Positions 18,244-26,756 of a stretch of DNA of 38,016 nucleotides are shown here, one piece after another. The position numbers and the translations under genes are program-made. Under the pieces are notes generated by a model. That model was given only the letters and a program-made list of their open reading frames with translations. It did not search any database and had not been told where the DNA came from. Every line of letters starts with the position of its first letter. The first letter of the stretch is position 1. The stretch covers positions 1 to 38,016 of the forward strand of contig JAGQYP010000038.1 in NCBI GenBank assembly GCA_020436025.1. The letters run 5' to 3'. This stretch comes from Crocinitomicaceae bacterium. Lineage in GTDB: Bacteria; Bacteroidota; Bacteroidia; Flavobacteriales_D; Crocinitomicaceae.

Positions 18244-18785
18244 TAAAAAGGGGAATTAAAATTGTCAAATAAGTTCTGTAGTTTGTCTTTTTCTGAAATG
18301 ATCGGGTTGTCTGATTGCCATGGAATGTTTAAAGTAGGGTCGTTCCAATAAATGGAACCTTCCGACTCTACGTTGTATGGGTTAGTGCACTTGTAAGAAA
18401 AAATGGTGTTGTCTTCCAGTGTTTCGAAACCATGAGCAAAACCATCCGGGATCCACATTTGCATTTTGTTTTCTTCTGATAATATTTCACAATGAAATTG
18501 GCCGTATGTAGGAGAGTCTTTCCGAATGTCAAGAGCCACGTCTAGTACGGCACCTTTGATCACCCTAACAAGTTTTCCTTGTGCAAATGGAGGACGTTGA
18601 AAATGCAATCCTCGAACTACTCCTCTGGAAGAAAGCGATTCATTGTCCTGAACAAAAAGGTGTTCACCGATGTATTCCTGGTAGCGTTCACGATTGTAAC
18701 TTTCCAAGAAATAACCACGAGAATCTTCAAATACTCTTGGTTTCAAAATCAACACATCCTGTACATGAGACTTGTTTACTTCCAT
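18243..18785 (-). CDS. rfbC: dTDP-4-dehydrorhamnose 3,5-epimerase
   Basis: The RmlC/RfbC cupin enzyme epimerises dTDP-4-keto-6-deoxyglucose at C3 and C5 on the way to dTDP-rhamnose. The 180 aa length matches the family. The active-site His61 is in Arg-Gly-Leu-His-Phe-Gln, a Tyr131 lies at the expected place, and Asp-Gly-Phe-Ala-His-Gly-Phe (114-120) and Trp-Asn-Asp-Pro (147-150) are family blocks. The genes for RmlA, RmlB and RmlD are not in this window, so the final sugar is uncertain; related 3-epimerases act on other dTDP-sugars. Its ATG directly follows the stop of the Wzc-like gene. Confidence 0.9.
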   Translation of the reverse strand: MEVNKSHVQDVLILKPRVFEDSRGYFLESYNRERYQEYIGEHLFVQDNESLSSRGVVRGLHFQRPPFAQGKLVRVIKGAVLDVALDIRKDSPTYGQFHCEILSEENKMQMWIPDGFAHGFETLEDNTIFSYKCTNPYNVESEGSIYWNDPTLNIPWQSDNPIISEKDKLQNLFDNFNSPF

Positions 18786-21167
18786 TTATTTTCTCCTAAA
18801 TATTTTTGAAAACAATGACTTTTTTTGAGGTTCATCATTGTAATAATTTCCGTAACCGTAGTTGTATCCATAATCCTTTTTCTGTGAATGGAAACCATTT
18901 AAAACGGTGTAGATCTTACTTAATTTTCCTTCGGCTAAATAACTTGAAATCGTATTGGCAAAAATTCGTTTAGAGTAATTTGATCGGAACACAAAGACAG
19001 GAATATCGACGTATTTCAGGACTTCTATTCCATCAGAAACCACTCCAACAGGTGGGTTGTCAATTACAATGATGTCAAATTCGTTTTGAAGTTGTTGCAA
19101 TACCTCTTGGAGCTTTCCATTTAAAATCAATTCGTAAGGATTTGGCGGAATTGTTCCCGCTGAAATAATGGATAGGTTATTTTTATCTTCTCTAATAACT
19201 TCATGGATGTCACAGTTTCCTGAAAGGACATCGCTGATTCCCTTATCGTTTTTCAGATTGAATCCTTGGTGAATTTTAGGTTTTCTCAAATCCATGTCTA
19301 TTAATAAGGTCTTTTTACCGGACAGCGAAAATATGGAACCGATATTAATGGAAACAAAGGTTTTTCCTTCAGCTGGGATGGAGCTGGAAACGCCAATAAT
19401 GAGACAATTTTCCTCCTTGTTGCTCACGAAATTGATATTCGAACGAATAGTTCTAAAAGATTCTGAAACCGCTGATTTAGGATCAGAAAACACCATGGAT
19501 TGCGAATATTCCAGTTTCGATTTCAATTGTGGCACGATACCCAAAAAGCCACTTTTGTTGTGCAAGAGTTTTTTCAGTTCTTCTGGGTTATTGATTTCAT
19601 TATAAAAAACATACCTGAAAAACATCAAAATAAATCCTGAAATGATCCCCAGCAAAATCCCGCTAATTGTGATAAGATTCTTTCTTGGAGATATTGGAGA
19701 ATCTGGTAATTGAACTTCCTTCAAGATCAAATTAGAAGTAGTGAAGCCTTCTTTTGAAATAGAATATTGTGCTTTCTTTTCCAAAAGTAAAACATAGTAC
19801 TTTTCATTCAATTGGAAGAATCTTTCTAGTCTGGAAAGTTCCATCTCGATTTCAGGAATACCATAAAAATTGGCCTCAATTTCTGTGATTTTTTTAGTGA
19901 TGCCCTCTTTTTGGATTTTAACTTTTGTTTGAAAAGCACTAAGAAGTCTTTTGATTGTGTTTGATTGTGCCTGCACTCTTTTTTGCAAACTCTTGACATT
20001 CGAGTTTTCTGCTGTTTGTGAGAATTTCGCATCTTCAAGTTGAAGCATCAATTCATGCAGTTGCTCTACCTGATTACTCAATGTATTTTCAAATTGAGAA
20101 CCAACCAACCCTGGAAGAAGGTTGTAGACATCTAATCTGTCCGGAGAATCATCCAGAACTTTTTCAACTGTGGCTAAAAGGTTTTTTTCAAGATCAAGCG
20201 TTACAATTTGTCCTTCTAAACTGGTGATTCTGTTTAAAAGGTTTTCAGAAATCCCTTTTGGGTCTTGAACTTTATTAGATTGTTTGTATTCCTTAATTTG
20301 AATTTCCGAAAGCTCTAATTGAGTTGATATGGAATCAAGCTGTTTATTGATGAATGATAGGATATTGGCAGAACCCTTTTGCTTTTTATCGTTATCGTGA
20401 TCAAAAAACTGCTGAACCACTGCAGTCACAATATCTTTAGAAAGAACCGGATTGTTGGATCGGTATTTAATTTCAATAGTTTTTGCTTCTGGATTGATTA
20501 CCCGTACAGACAAATTTGATTGATAGGCAAGGACCAACTTCGAAAAGTCATTAAACATGAAATACAGCTCATTTTCAGCTACATTTTTTCGCAATTGATC
20601 CCAGTTTTTAACATTGATAACAATCTTAAAGAAGTCATTCTCATAAAACTGACCTACCCGAATTTTATCCGTTTGTTTTCCTTTGAAATCATAATTCAAG
20701 ATCAGTTTATCACCATCCAAACTTATTTTAATTGGTCGGCCTACAATACTGGAATCTTTTAAAGTTAAAGGTAGGATACGATAACTCGAATAAGTGTACT
20801 TCTCTTCGGTTAAGATATCTCCTTTTGAAAAATAGGATACATTGAGTTTTAGTCTTTTCAATGCCGCTTTCAGGATCAATTCTGAATTCAACAGCTCTAC
20901 ATTACTTGAAAGTTCATCCCCAACTGCAGAAACGTTTTCTACATCTACAATTTTCTTTCCCTCATCAATACTTCCAAGCTGGATAATTGTAGACGCTTCA
21001 TAGACAGGTTTCGTATAGCGCAAATAAATAAAGGAAATAGTAAGAAAAAGGACAATGAAAATAGGTGTCCAATACCAATTTTTCTTCAATACGGTATTGA
21101 AGATATCAATATCAAATTCTCGATTCAATTGCCTTTTTGGGCTTCTATTTTCAGTTTCCTGATTCAC
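18786..21167 (-). CDS. Wzc-like chain-length determinant and tyrosine kinase
   Basis: This 793 aa inner-membrane co-polymerase/BY-kinase controls polysaccharide chain length and export. There is a Wzz region with transmembrane segments at about 33-50 and about 510-530, and a long coiled-coil periplasmic part between them. The kinase has Walker A Pro-Ala-Glu-Gly-Lys-Thr (Lys602), Walker A' Leu-Leu-Ile-Asp-Met-Asp (621-626) and Walker B Val-Ile-Asp (Asp703). The C-terminal tail has six tyrosines between 766 and 776, the usual autophosphorylation cluster. The start is GTG at 21167, overlapping the TAG of the Wza-like gene by one base; no ATG lies nearby in frame. A matching PHP phosphatase (27821-28561) is in another operon. 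Confidence 0.93.
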   Translation of the reverse strand: MNQETENRSPKRQLNREFDIDIFNTVLKKNWYWTPIFIVLFLTISFIYLRYTKPVYEASTIIQLGSIDEGKKIVDVENVSAVGDELSSNVELLNSELILKAALKRLKLNVSYFSKGDILTEEKYTYSSYRILPLTLKDSSIVGRPIKISLDGDKLILNYDFKGKQTDKIRVGQFYENDFFKIVINVKNWDQLRKNVAENELYFMFNDFSKLVLAYQSNLSVRVINPEAKTIEIKYRSNNPVLSKDIVTAVVQQFFDHDNDKKQKGSANILSFINKQLDSISTQLELSEIQIKEYKQSNKVQDPKGISENLLNRITSLEGQIVTLDLEKNLLATVEKVLDDSPDRLDVYNLLPGLVGSQFENTLSNQVEQLHELMLQLEDAKFSQTAENSNVKSLQKRVQAQSNTIKRLLSAFQTKVKIQKEGITKKITEIEANFYGIPEIEMELSRLERFFQLNEKYYVLLLEKKAQYSISKEGFTTSNLILKEVQLPDSPISPRKNLITISGILLGIISGFILMFFRYVFYNEINNPEELKKLLHNKSGFLGIVPQLKSKLEYSQSMVFSDPKSAVSESFRTIRSNINFVSNKEENCLIIGVSSSIPAEGKTFVSINIGSIFSLSGKKTLLIDMDLRKPKIHQGFNLKNDKGISDVLSGNCDIHEVIREDKNNLSIISAGTIPPNPYELILNGKLQEVLQQLQNEFDIIVIDNPPVGVVSDGIEVLKYVDIPVFVFRSNYSKRIFANTISSYLAEGKLSKIYTVLNGFHSQKKDYGYNYGYGNYYNDEPQKKSLFSKIFRRK

Positions 21168-21964
21168 TATTTTGTAAAGGATTGAATAATCACAACCACC
21201 GCAGCAGCTGAAGTGATGATTCCAAGAATTGGCGCGATTTCAGCTAACAATTCTCTTGAAATTTGAGGAACTGGCTCTACATAAATGTAGTCCATGGCTT
21301 GAACAACTAAATCAGCTTCAGCAATACCATCAATGGTTGACAGGTCGATGAGATAAACTTCTCTTTTTCCTTCAACCATTCTCATGACTTTTATCTTTTT
21401 TGCTTTACCTCTATCCGTAATTCCACCCGCTAATGCAAGTGCCTCTAATAGAGTAGTGTTGTTGTTTTTTAGAGTTACAACTTTTGCCTGACCACCATTT
21501 CCCGGAAAAACAATCACTCGGTTGTTAATCACACGAATTTGTATAAATGGCTCAATGTAGTAATCGGAATATACTTTCTCAAGATAGTTTTCGCAAGAGT
21601 CCAAGGTCATTCCAACAAGCTGAACTTTTCCTACAATCGGTAGTTTCACAGTCGAATCTTGTTCCACTTTATAGGTGATAGCAGTTCCTTGGCTCAAGGA
21701 TTGATTGTTATTTGCGGTAGTACTTGACTCTCCAGAGACAATATCCAAAATTTTAAATCCTTGATTGGAGTAGAGTCGGAAGGTAATTTCGTCATTAACC
21801 GATAGTTTGTATTCGAAATTCGCTGTATCAGGGAGCGAGTCAAATACATAGTCCTTGGTTGTTTTGAACATGAGGTTGGAATTGATTCCACATGAATTCA
21901 TCATTAAAACAAGTACGAGGACGACTCCAATAGGTATAAATTTTATCTTCAGTTGTGATCTCAT
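21167..21964 (-). CDS. Wza-like polysaccharide export lipoprotein (SLBB)
   Basis: The 265 aa protein has a signal peptide ending in a lipobox-like Met-Asn-Ser-Cys (Cys25), then a Poly_export domain (about 45-140) with Tyr-Lys-Val-Glu-x-Asp ... Leu-Pro-x-Val-Gly. It continues with an SLBB domain (about 150-230), which includes Leu-Leu-Glu-Ala-Leu-Ala-Leu-Ala-Gly-Gly-Ile. A hydrophobic C-terminal segment at about 240-260 could be the outer-membrane helix. It is expected to form the export pore with the Wzc-like protein encoded next. Its ATG overlaps the glycosyltransferase stop by four bases (ATGA). Confidence 0.92.
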   Translation of the reverse strand: MRSQLKIKFIPIGVVLVLVLMMNSCGINSNLMFKTTKDYVFDSLPDTANFEYKLSVNDEITFRLYSNQGFKILDIVSGESSTTANNNQSLSQGTAITYKVEQDSTVKLPIVGKVQLVGMTLDSCENYLEKVYSDYYIEPFIQIRVINNRVIVFPGNGGQAKVVTLKNNNTTLLEALALAGGITDRGKAKKIKVMRMVEGKREVYLIDLSTIDGIAEADLVVQAMDYIYVEPVPQISRELLAEIAPILGIITSAAAVVVIIQSFTK

Positions 21965-23133
21965 TCAGCTAATAGTTTTTTGTACAGTTTTTCCATATCG
22001 GCACACAAACGCGCGTAACTGAATTTATCCTTTACGTAATTCCAGCCATTTTGTGACATATTTTCCAACATTTTTTCATCCTGAATCATTTCATTAAGCT
22101 TGTTCACATAAGAATTCAGGTCTCCTTTTTCGATAATATATCCGGTTTTTCCTTCATCAATAATATCTTGAACACCTCCTACATTTGTTGAAATCACAGG
22201 GGTGCCGGATGCTTGAGCTTCAATTAAACTAACAGGAGTTCCTTCGTTTTTGGAGGTCAGACAAATAATATCCATACCCGCGTTAAATTCATCGATATTA
22301 TTGATCCAACTGGTCATGATCACTCTTTTTTCTCCAAATTTCGAATTCAACTCATTTGTTTTTTCTTCTATTTCTGATTTTAATTCTCCATCACCCACCA
22401 CAAAAACTTTGATCTTAGTGATCGATTCTTTTGGTAGATTCTCAATTACATTTAGAAAAAAATCATGATCCTTTACCGGCGCTAGTCTTCCGATGATGGC
22501 AATAGCGATTTCATTTTCTTTTAATTGGTATTTCGCTCGAACATTTTTACGGTTTTCGTCTTTGTTGGCATGGAATTTTTCTAAATCAAATCCAAGAGGG
22601 ATGACTTCTATCTTTTCTGGTGGACAAATCTTATGAATGCTTCCAATTTCTTCTTTTTGTTTGTTGGAAATACAAATGATTCGGGTAGATTTTTTAGCCA
22701 ACCTCCTTTCTACTGTTTTGTAAAAAGTGGTCTTTAATTTCCCAAAATAAGAATGAAATACATGTCCGTGAAAGGTATGCAAGATAACAGGTACATTTTC
22801 TTTAATTGCAGCTTGTCGGCCCAAAGCTCCTGCCTTAGATGCATGAGTATGCACAACGTCCGGCTTGAATTCCCGAATGATTTCTCTCAGTTTTTTCAGA
22901 GCTTTTTTGTCTTCCTTGTAGTTGATCGCTCTTTTCAATTCGGGAATGATGATGGGATGCAAGCCATAGCTTTCAGGGATGTGCAAACTATCGGTTTCGT
23001 ACTCATCTGGAACACCACCAACCAAAAGTGTTTCAAATTCCTCGCTCATGAATCGAGATAAAAAGGTGACATTATAAGTTGGGCCTCCTAAATTGAAGCG
23101 GTTGATAATTCTTAAAACTTTGATCTTCTTCAT
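21961..23133 (-). CDS. GT4-family glycosyltransferase
   Basis: This 390 aa GT-B fold protein adds a sugar to a growing glycan at the cytoplasmic face. The N-terminal domain has Ile-Asn-Arg-Phe-Asn-Leu-Gly-Gly-Pro near 9-17 (the Gly-rich loop) and Val-Val-His-Thr-His-Ala-Ser-Lys-Ala near 92-100. The C-terminal Glycos_transf_1 domain has Ile-Gly-Arg-Leu-Ala-Pro-Val-Lys and the Glu-Gly-Thr-Pro-x-Ser-Leu-Ile-Glu-Ala motif (E-x7-E). It is the only such transferase in the operon, and donor and acceptor are unknown. The ATG directly follows the TAA of asnB. Confidence 0.92.
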   Translation of the reverse strand: MKKIKVLRIINRFNLGGPTYNVTFLSRFMSEEFETLLVGGVPDEYETDSLHIPESYGLHPIIIPELKRAINYKEDKKALKKLREIIREFKPDVVHTHASKAGALGRQAAIKENVPVILHTFHGHVFHSYFGKLKTTFYKTVERRLAKKSTRIICISNKQKEEIGSIHKICPPEKIEVIPLGFDLEKFHANKDENRKNVRAKYQLKENEIAIAIIGRLAPVKDHDFFLNVIENLPKESITKIKVFVVGDGELKSEIEEKTNELNSKFGEKRVIMTSWINNIDEFNAGMDIICLTSKNEGTPVSLIEAQASGTPVISTNVGGVQDIIDEGKTGYIIEKGDLNSYVNKLNEMIQDEKMLENMSQNGWNYVKDKFSYARLCADMEKLYKKLLAE

Positions 23134-25005
23134 TTAGTTTGACATATTTGTCGCATACCAATATTGAAAGACGAGATAATTCCACAAAACGTAAATGCGG
23201 TCGCCCAGATTTTTGGATGCTCTTTCCTCTTGGAGTGTTTGTATTTTATTGGTGTCAAATAGATTTTGTTGATTGATGTAATGCTTGTCGAAAAATTTAG
23301 GATCGATTTTTTCCCAAACGGAATTGATCCAGAACTGCAAAGGAACTTCAAATCCTTTTTTAGGTCTGTTCCAAAGTTCTTTGGGAAGCTCATTCTTAAA
23401 AGTTTCGATGAGAATATGTTTGTTTTGGTTTTTGTTGATCTTAAAATGTTCCGGCAAACTATTGGCAAATTCTACCACTTTATGATCTAAAAATGGCGTT
23501 CGTACTTCCAAAGCATGTGCCATTGACATCAAATCCACTTTTTTAAGCATATCACCAGAAAGCACAATGTTTTGATCTGAAATCAGTTGATCATTCAAGC
23601 ATTTAATATCCGGAATGGAAAGAGCTTTTTGAATGTCAATCGTGAAAGGTCGCTTTAAAATATCAAATCCAGCTTGCCTTCCATTCGAAATCCAGTTGAT
23701 ATATCTTTCGGTGGGTGGTGTTTGAATTCCTTGGTTCAGTTTACCCAATTTTCTTTTGAGATTGCTGATTTTGGATGTTCTGGAAGCGGGAAAGGGTTTT
23801 AATAGAGCATTTCCTGTGCTTGCAGCGATTTTCTTGGAAAGACTTAGATTTCGGATTAAAAACTCTGCTCTGTACTTGTTGTAGCCTGCAAATAATTCAT
23901 CTGCTCCATCGCCCGACAAACTCACCTTCACTTCCTGACTTGTATATTTCGAAAGTAAATTCACCGCAATGGCCGAAGAATCTCCGAAAGGCTCATCAAA
24001 GGAATGCATGATCTGTTCGAAATCATCGATAAAATCAGCATCTTTTAGTTTGAAAACTGTGTGGTGTGATCCTATTTTTTTGGCGACGGCATCCGCAAAA
24101 TGAGTCTCATCAAAATAGTTGGCATTTTCGAATCCGATAGAGTAGGTATTCAAATCGGTTTTATGTTCTCTTGCCAAAGTTGAAATGATGGATGAATCAA
24201 TTCCCCCACTTAAAAAACAACCCAAATCTACGTCCGAAACCAAGCGGTTCATAACAGAATTGGTTAACAGATTTTTAAGTTTGCCTTTAGAAGTTTCAAA
24301 ATCATCCTTACTGATCTCTTTTTGGTTGATTTCGTAATATCTTTTTTGTTCTACTTTTCCATTTTGGATCTCGATACATTCTCCCGGGAAAAGCTTGTTT
24401 ACTCCTTTTAAAATAGTGAAAGGCGCTGGGATGTAGGTCAGACTAAAAAACAATTCCAATGCTTCCTGATCGATTTCTTTTTCAGATTGTAATTTTGATA
24501 TTGGAGTCAATTCCGAAGCAAAACAAATGTCGTTTTCAGTTAATTTGTAATACAATGGTTTGATCCCAATACGATCTCGGGCAATTAAGCTGTAGCCACT
24601 TTCCAAATCATGAAATCCAAAGGCAAAAAATCCATCCAATTTGTGCAGCGCATCGGATTTATATTTGATCAAAAGATTCAATAAAACCTCTGTATCTCCT
24701 GATGTCTTAAATTGAATACCATCATTGATCAATTCATTTTTTAGATCGTGGAAATTGTAGATTTCTCCGTTAAAGATCAAAATATAGCGACCCTCTTCAC
24801 TGAAAAAAGGTTGATTGGAACGAGAATCTGTATCAATTATTGAAAGTCTTGTGTGACCGAATAAATTGTTTTTGGCAAACCTTTTGAAGTTTTGATTATC
24901 GGGACCTCTATGTTGGATAAGGTTCAGAGCAGTTTTAAAGGCTTCATCTTCAATGCTTTTAACATTGGTTTCTGTAAAATTAATATAGCCTAGAATCCCG
25001 CACAC
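23134..25005 (-). CDS. asnB: Asparagine synthase (glutamine-hydrolysing)
   Basis: This 623 aa enzyme uses glutamine to amidate aspartate or a related acid. The N-terminal class II glutamine amidotransferase domain begins Cys-Gly-Ile-Leu-Gly-Tyr, with Arg-Gly-Pro-Asp near 34-37. The C-terminal synthase domain has the PP-loop Ser-Gly-Gly-Ile-Asp-Ser-Ser and Ser-Gly-Asp-Gly-Ala-Asp-Glu-Leu. The catalytic cysteine must be residue 2, exposed after Met removal, so the correct start is GTG at 25005 rather than the TTG five codons upstream at 25020. As head of the polysaccharide operon, it may amidate a sugar acid instead of making free asparagine; such AsnB-like enzymes are known in glycan clusters. 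That choice is inference. Confidence 0.92.
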   Translation of the reverse strand: MCGILGYINFTETNVKSIEDEAFKTALNLIQHRGPDNQNFKRFAKNNLFGHTRLSIIDTDSRSNQPFFSEEGRYILIFNGEIYNFHDLKNELINDGIQFKTSGDTEVLLNLLIKYKSDALHKLDGFFAFGFHDLESGYSLIARDRIGIKPLYYKLTENDICFASELTPISKLQSEKEIDQEALELFFSLTYIPAPFTILKGVNKLFPGECIEIQNGKVEQKRYYEINQKEISKDDFETSKGKLKNLLTNSVMNRLVSDVDLGCFLSGGIDSSIISTLAREHKTDLNTYSIGFENANYFDETHFADAVAKKIGSHHTVFKLKDADFIDDFEQIMHSFDEPFGDSSAIAVNLLSKYTSQEVKVSLSGDGADELFAGYNKYRAEFLIRNLSLSKKIAASTGNALLKPFPASRTSKISNLKRKLGKLNQGIQTPPTERYINWISNGRQAGFDILKRPFTIDIQKALSIPDIKCLNDQLISDQNIVLSGDMLKKVDLMSMAHALEVRTPFLDHKVVEFANSLPEHFKINKNQNKHILIETFKNELPKELWNRPKKGFEVPLQFWINSVWEKIDPKFFDKHYINQQNLFDTNKIQTLQEERASKNLGDRIYVLWNYLVFQYWYATNMSN

Positions 25006-25017
25006 AAGTTTTTTACG

Positions 25018-25025
25018 CAAATTTA
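25018..25025 (-). promoter_or_regulatory. Possible -7 box for the asnB operon
   Basis: On the minus strand the bases read TAAATTTG, a full match to TAnnTTTG. The GTG start at 25005 would lie about 12 bases downstream, and the rival TTG start at 25020 would fall inside the box, which supports GTG. No clear -33 TTTG was found at the right distance, so this is tentative. Confidence 0.4.
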
Positions 25026-25050
25026 GCAGACAAAAGGAGATTTGACGACT

Positions 25051-26517
25051 ATGGAAAAAGGAATAATTATCATTTTAATGTTGATTTCGGGAGTTTTTAC
25101 TTTAAATGGACAGGTAAATTCGGTACAGGCCAAGATCAATGCGATTCAGAGTGACAACTACATGAAGAATGCCTCCATTGGCTTTTATGCGGTAAATATT
25201 GCTACTGGTGAGGAAATTGCAAAGTTGAATGAGAATACAAGTTTGACTCCGGCGTCAATCATGAAATTGTTTACGACTTCCACCGCTTTTCAAACCTTAG
25301 GCGCTGGGCATCGCATTAAAACAGAATTATTACATGATGGCGTTGTCGATTCAAATGGGGTATTGCATGGAAACATCTACATCAAAGGATATGGAGATCC
25401 AACCTGGGGTTCAAGATTTTTTACAAAAGAAGGACATGAATTAGATTTTCTAAAAACATGGGTAGATTCTATAAAAGCCTTTGGAATCAAGGAAATAGAT
25501 GGATATGTCATTGCCGATGGATCCTATTACAGTTATGATGGGGTGCCAGGAGGTTGGAACTGGACAGACATGGGGAATTATTATGGAGCAGGTCCGGCGG
25601 GATTAAACATTTTTGACAATATGGTTTATTTACATTTTGCTACAGGAGCCAAAAGTGGAGATTCAACTGTATTGCACTGCATTGAGCCACATATTCCCAA
25701 TTTAGAATACAGAAATGAAGTATTGACATCAGACAAAAAAGGAGATAATTCATATGTTTTTGGAGGTCCCTTTTCATTAGATCGTTTTGTTGTAGGAACT
25801 TTACCTAGAAATGAGGAAGATTTCAAAGTGAAAGGAAGTATTCCAGATCCGGAAGATTTTTTTGGATACGCCTTCACGAATGCTTTGGAAGAGAATGGGG
25901 TGCAAGTGAAATATTGTCACCAGACCATGCGAAAATTGCAACTGACTAAAGCCGAAAAAGACAGCTTAAAGTTAAAAGAGATTCACACTTTCCGAGGAGA
26001 AAAATTGTATAAGATCATCAATGAAATCAATCACCGAAGTGTGAATTTATTTGCCGAATGCTTACTGAATTATTTAGGTGCACAAAAATACGGAACAGGT
26101 AATGCATGGAATGGAACAGCTGCAGTCGAAAAGTACTGGAGTGCGCGAAATAACATGACTGGTTTTTACATGAATGATGGATCAGGATTGTCAAGAACCA
26201 ATGCCGTTTCTGCAAAGCATTTTGTAGACATGCTAAAATACATGTCGACTCAAAAAACCTTCGAATCTTTTGAGAATTCCTTAGCTCAAACAGGAAAAAG
26301 AGGAACCATTCGGTCGATGTGTGCGAATGGAGCGGGTTACCAAAGAGTCTATGGTAAATCGGGATCCATGAATCGCGTTCGATCTTATGCGGGCTATGTG
26401 TACTCAAAAACAGGAAAGAAAATCGCATTCACAATCATGTTCAATAATTTCAATTGCAGCTCCACTCAGGTGAAAAGAATGTGCGAAGGGCTTTTTAATG
26501 TGATGGCGAGTTATTAA
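25051..26517 (+). CDS. dacB: D-alanyl-D-alanine carboxypeptidase/endopeptidase (PBP4 type)
   Basis: This 488 aa S13-family penicillin-binding protein trims peptidoglycan peptides in the periplasm. A signal peptide occupies about 1-21. The three active-site motifs are present: Ser-Ile-Met-Lys near 70, Ser-Val-Asn in His-Arg-Ser-Val-Asn-Leu-Phe (about 330), and Lys-Ser-Gly in Tyr-Gly-Lys-Ser-Gly-Ser (about 438). The start is ATG at 25051, with AGGAGA at 25035-25040 ten bases upstream. A TTG three codons earlier is less likely. It is divergent from asnB with a 45-base gap, so the two promoters overlap or crowd. Downstream genes face it (aroB on the minus strand). Confidence 0.95.
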   Translation: MEKGIIIILMLISGVFTLNGQVNSVQAKINAIQSDNYMKNASIGFYAVNIATGEEIAKLNENTSLTPASIMKLFTTSTAFQTLGAGHRIKTELLHDGVVDSNGVLHGNIYIKGYGDPTWGSRFFTKEGHELDFLKTWVDSIKAFGIKEIDGYVIADGSYYSYDGVPGGWNWTDMGNYYGAGPAGLNIFDNMVYLHFATGAKSGDSTVLHCIEPHIPNLEYRNEVLTSDKKGDNSYVFGGPFSLDRFVVGTLPRNEEDFKVKGSIPDPEDFFGYAFTNALEENGVQVKYCHQTMRKLQLTKAEKDSLKLKEIHTFRGEKLYKIINEINHRSVNLFAECLLNYLGAQKYGTGNAWNGTAAVEKYWSARNNMTGFYMNDGSGLSRTNAVSAKHFVDMLKYMSTQKTFESFENSLAQTGKRGTIRSMCANGAGYQRVYGKSGSMNRVRSYAGYVYSKTGKKIAFTIMFNNFNCSSTQVKRMCEGLFNVMASY

Positions 26518-26647
26518 TTCGGAACCGAGCGATAGCGAGCTCATCGACCGATAGGGAGATAATTCGAAATTCGGAATGTGGAATTCGGAAAGCGAAGCTT
26601 GTGCTGCGACGGATTCCCAAATCCTTCGCATACGAGCAAGAGTAGGG

Positions 26648-26670
26648 CCCTTCGACAAGCTCAGGAACCG
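26648..26670. repeat. REP-like element, compact copy
   Basis: The sequence runs from CCCTTCGACAAGC to TCAGGAACCG. It matches the two ends of the interrupted copy at 120-185, here without the roughly 40-base middle. It lies in the gap between the convergent dacB and aroB genes. Confidence 0.5.
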
Positions 26671-26696
26671 CAAGAGATTGAGTCAGTTAATAAACT

Positions 26697-26734
26697 CTCC
26701 GTGAAACTCCGTGCCTTCTCCGTGAATCTCCGTG
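26697..26734. repeat. CTCCGTG repeat array
   Basis: CTCCGTG occurs four times, starting at 26697, 26707, 26718 and 26728, that is at steps of 10, 11 and 10 bases, with variable three- or four-base fillers. The step is close to one DNA turn, so the units lie on the same face of the helix. The purpose is unknown. Confidence 0.6.
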
Positions 26735-26756
26735 TAACTTAGACAGTGTGTCCCTT

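Larger units (their letters stand above)
26518..26756. other. Repeat-rich gap between dacB and aroB
   Basis: This gap lies between convergent genes. It holds short 'aattcggaa'-type repeats (about 26563-26590), a compact REP-like copy (26648-26670) and an array of four CTCCGTG units (26697-26734). I see no coding potential and no clear oligo-T terminator for either gene. Confidence 0.55.

Noticed and set aside
18243..18785. Complete dTDP-rhamnose pathway in the window
   Set aside because: Only the epimerase is here. No genes for RmlA, RmlB or RmlD are seen, so only this step can be claimed.
26027..26428. Open frame of 133 codons on the minus strand inside dacB
   Set aside because: It is opposite to the PBP4-type gene with all active-site motifs, and its own product shows no family signs or start context.
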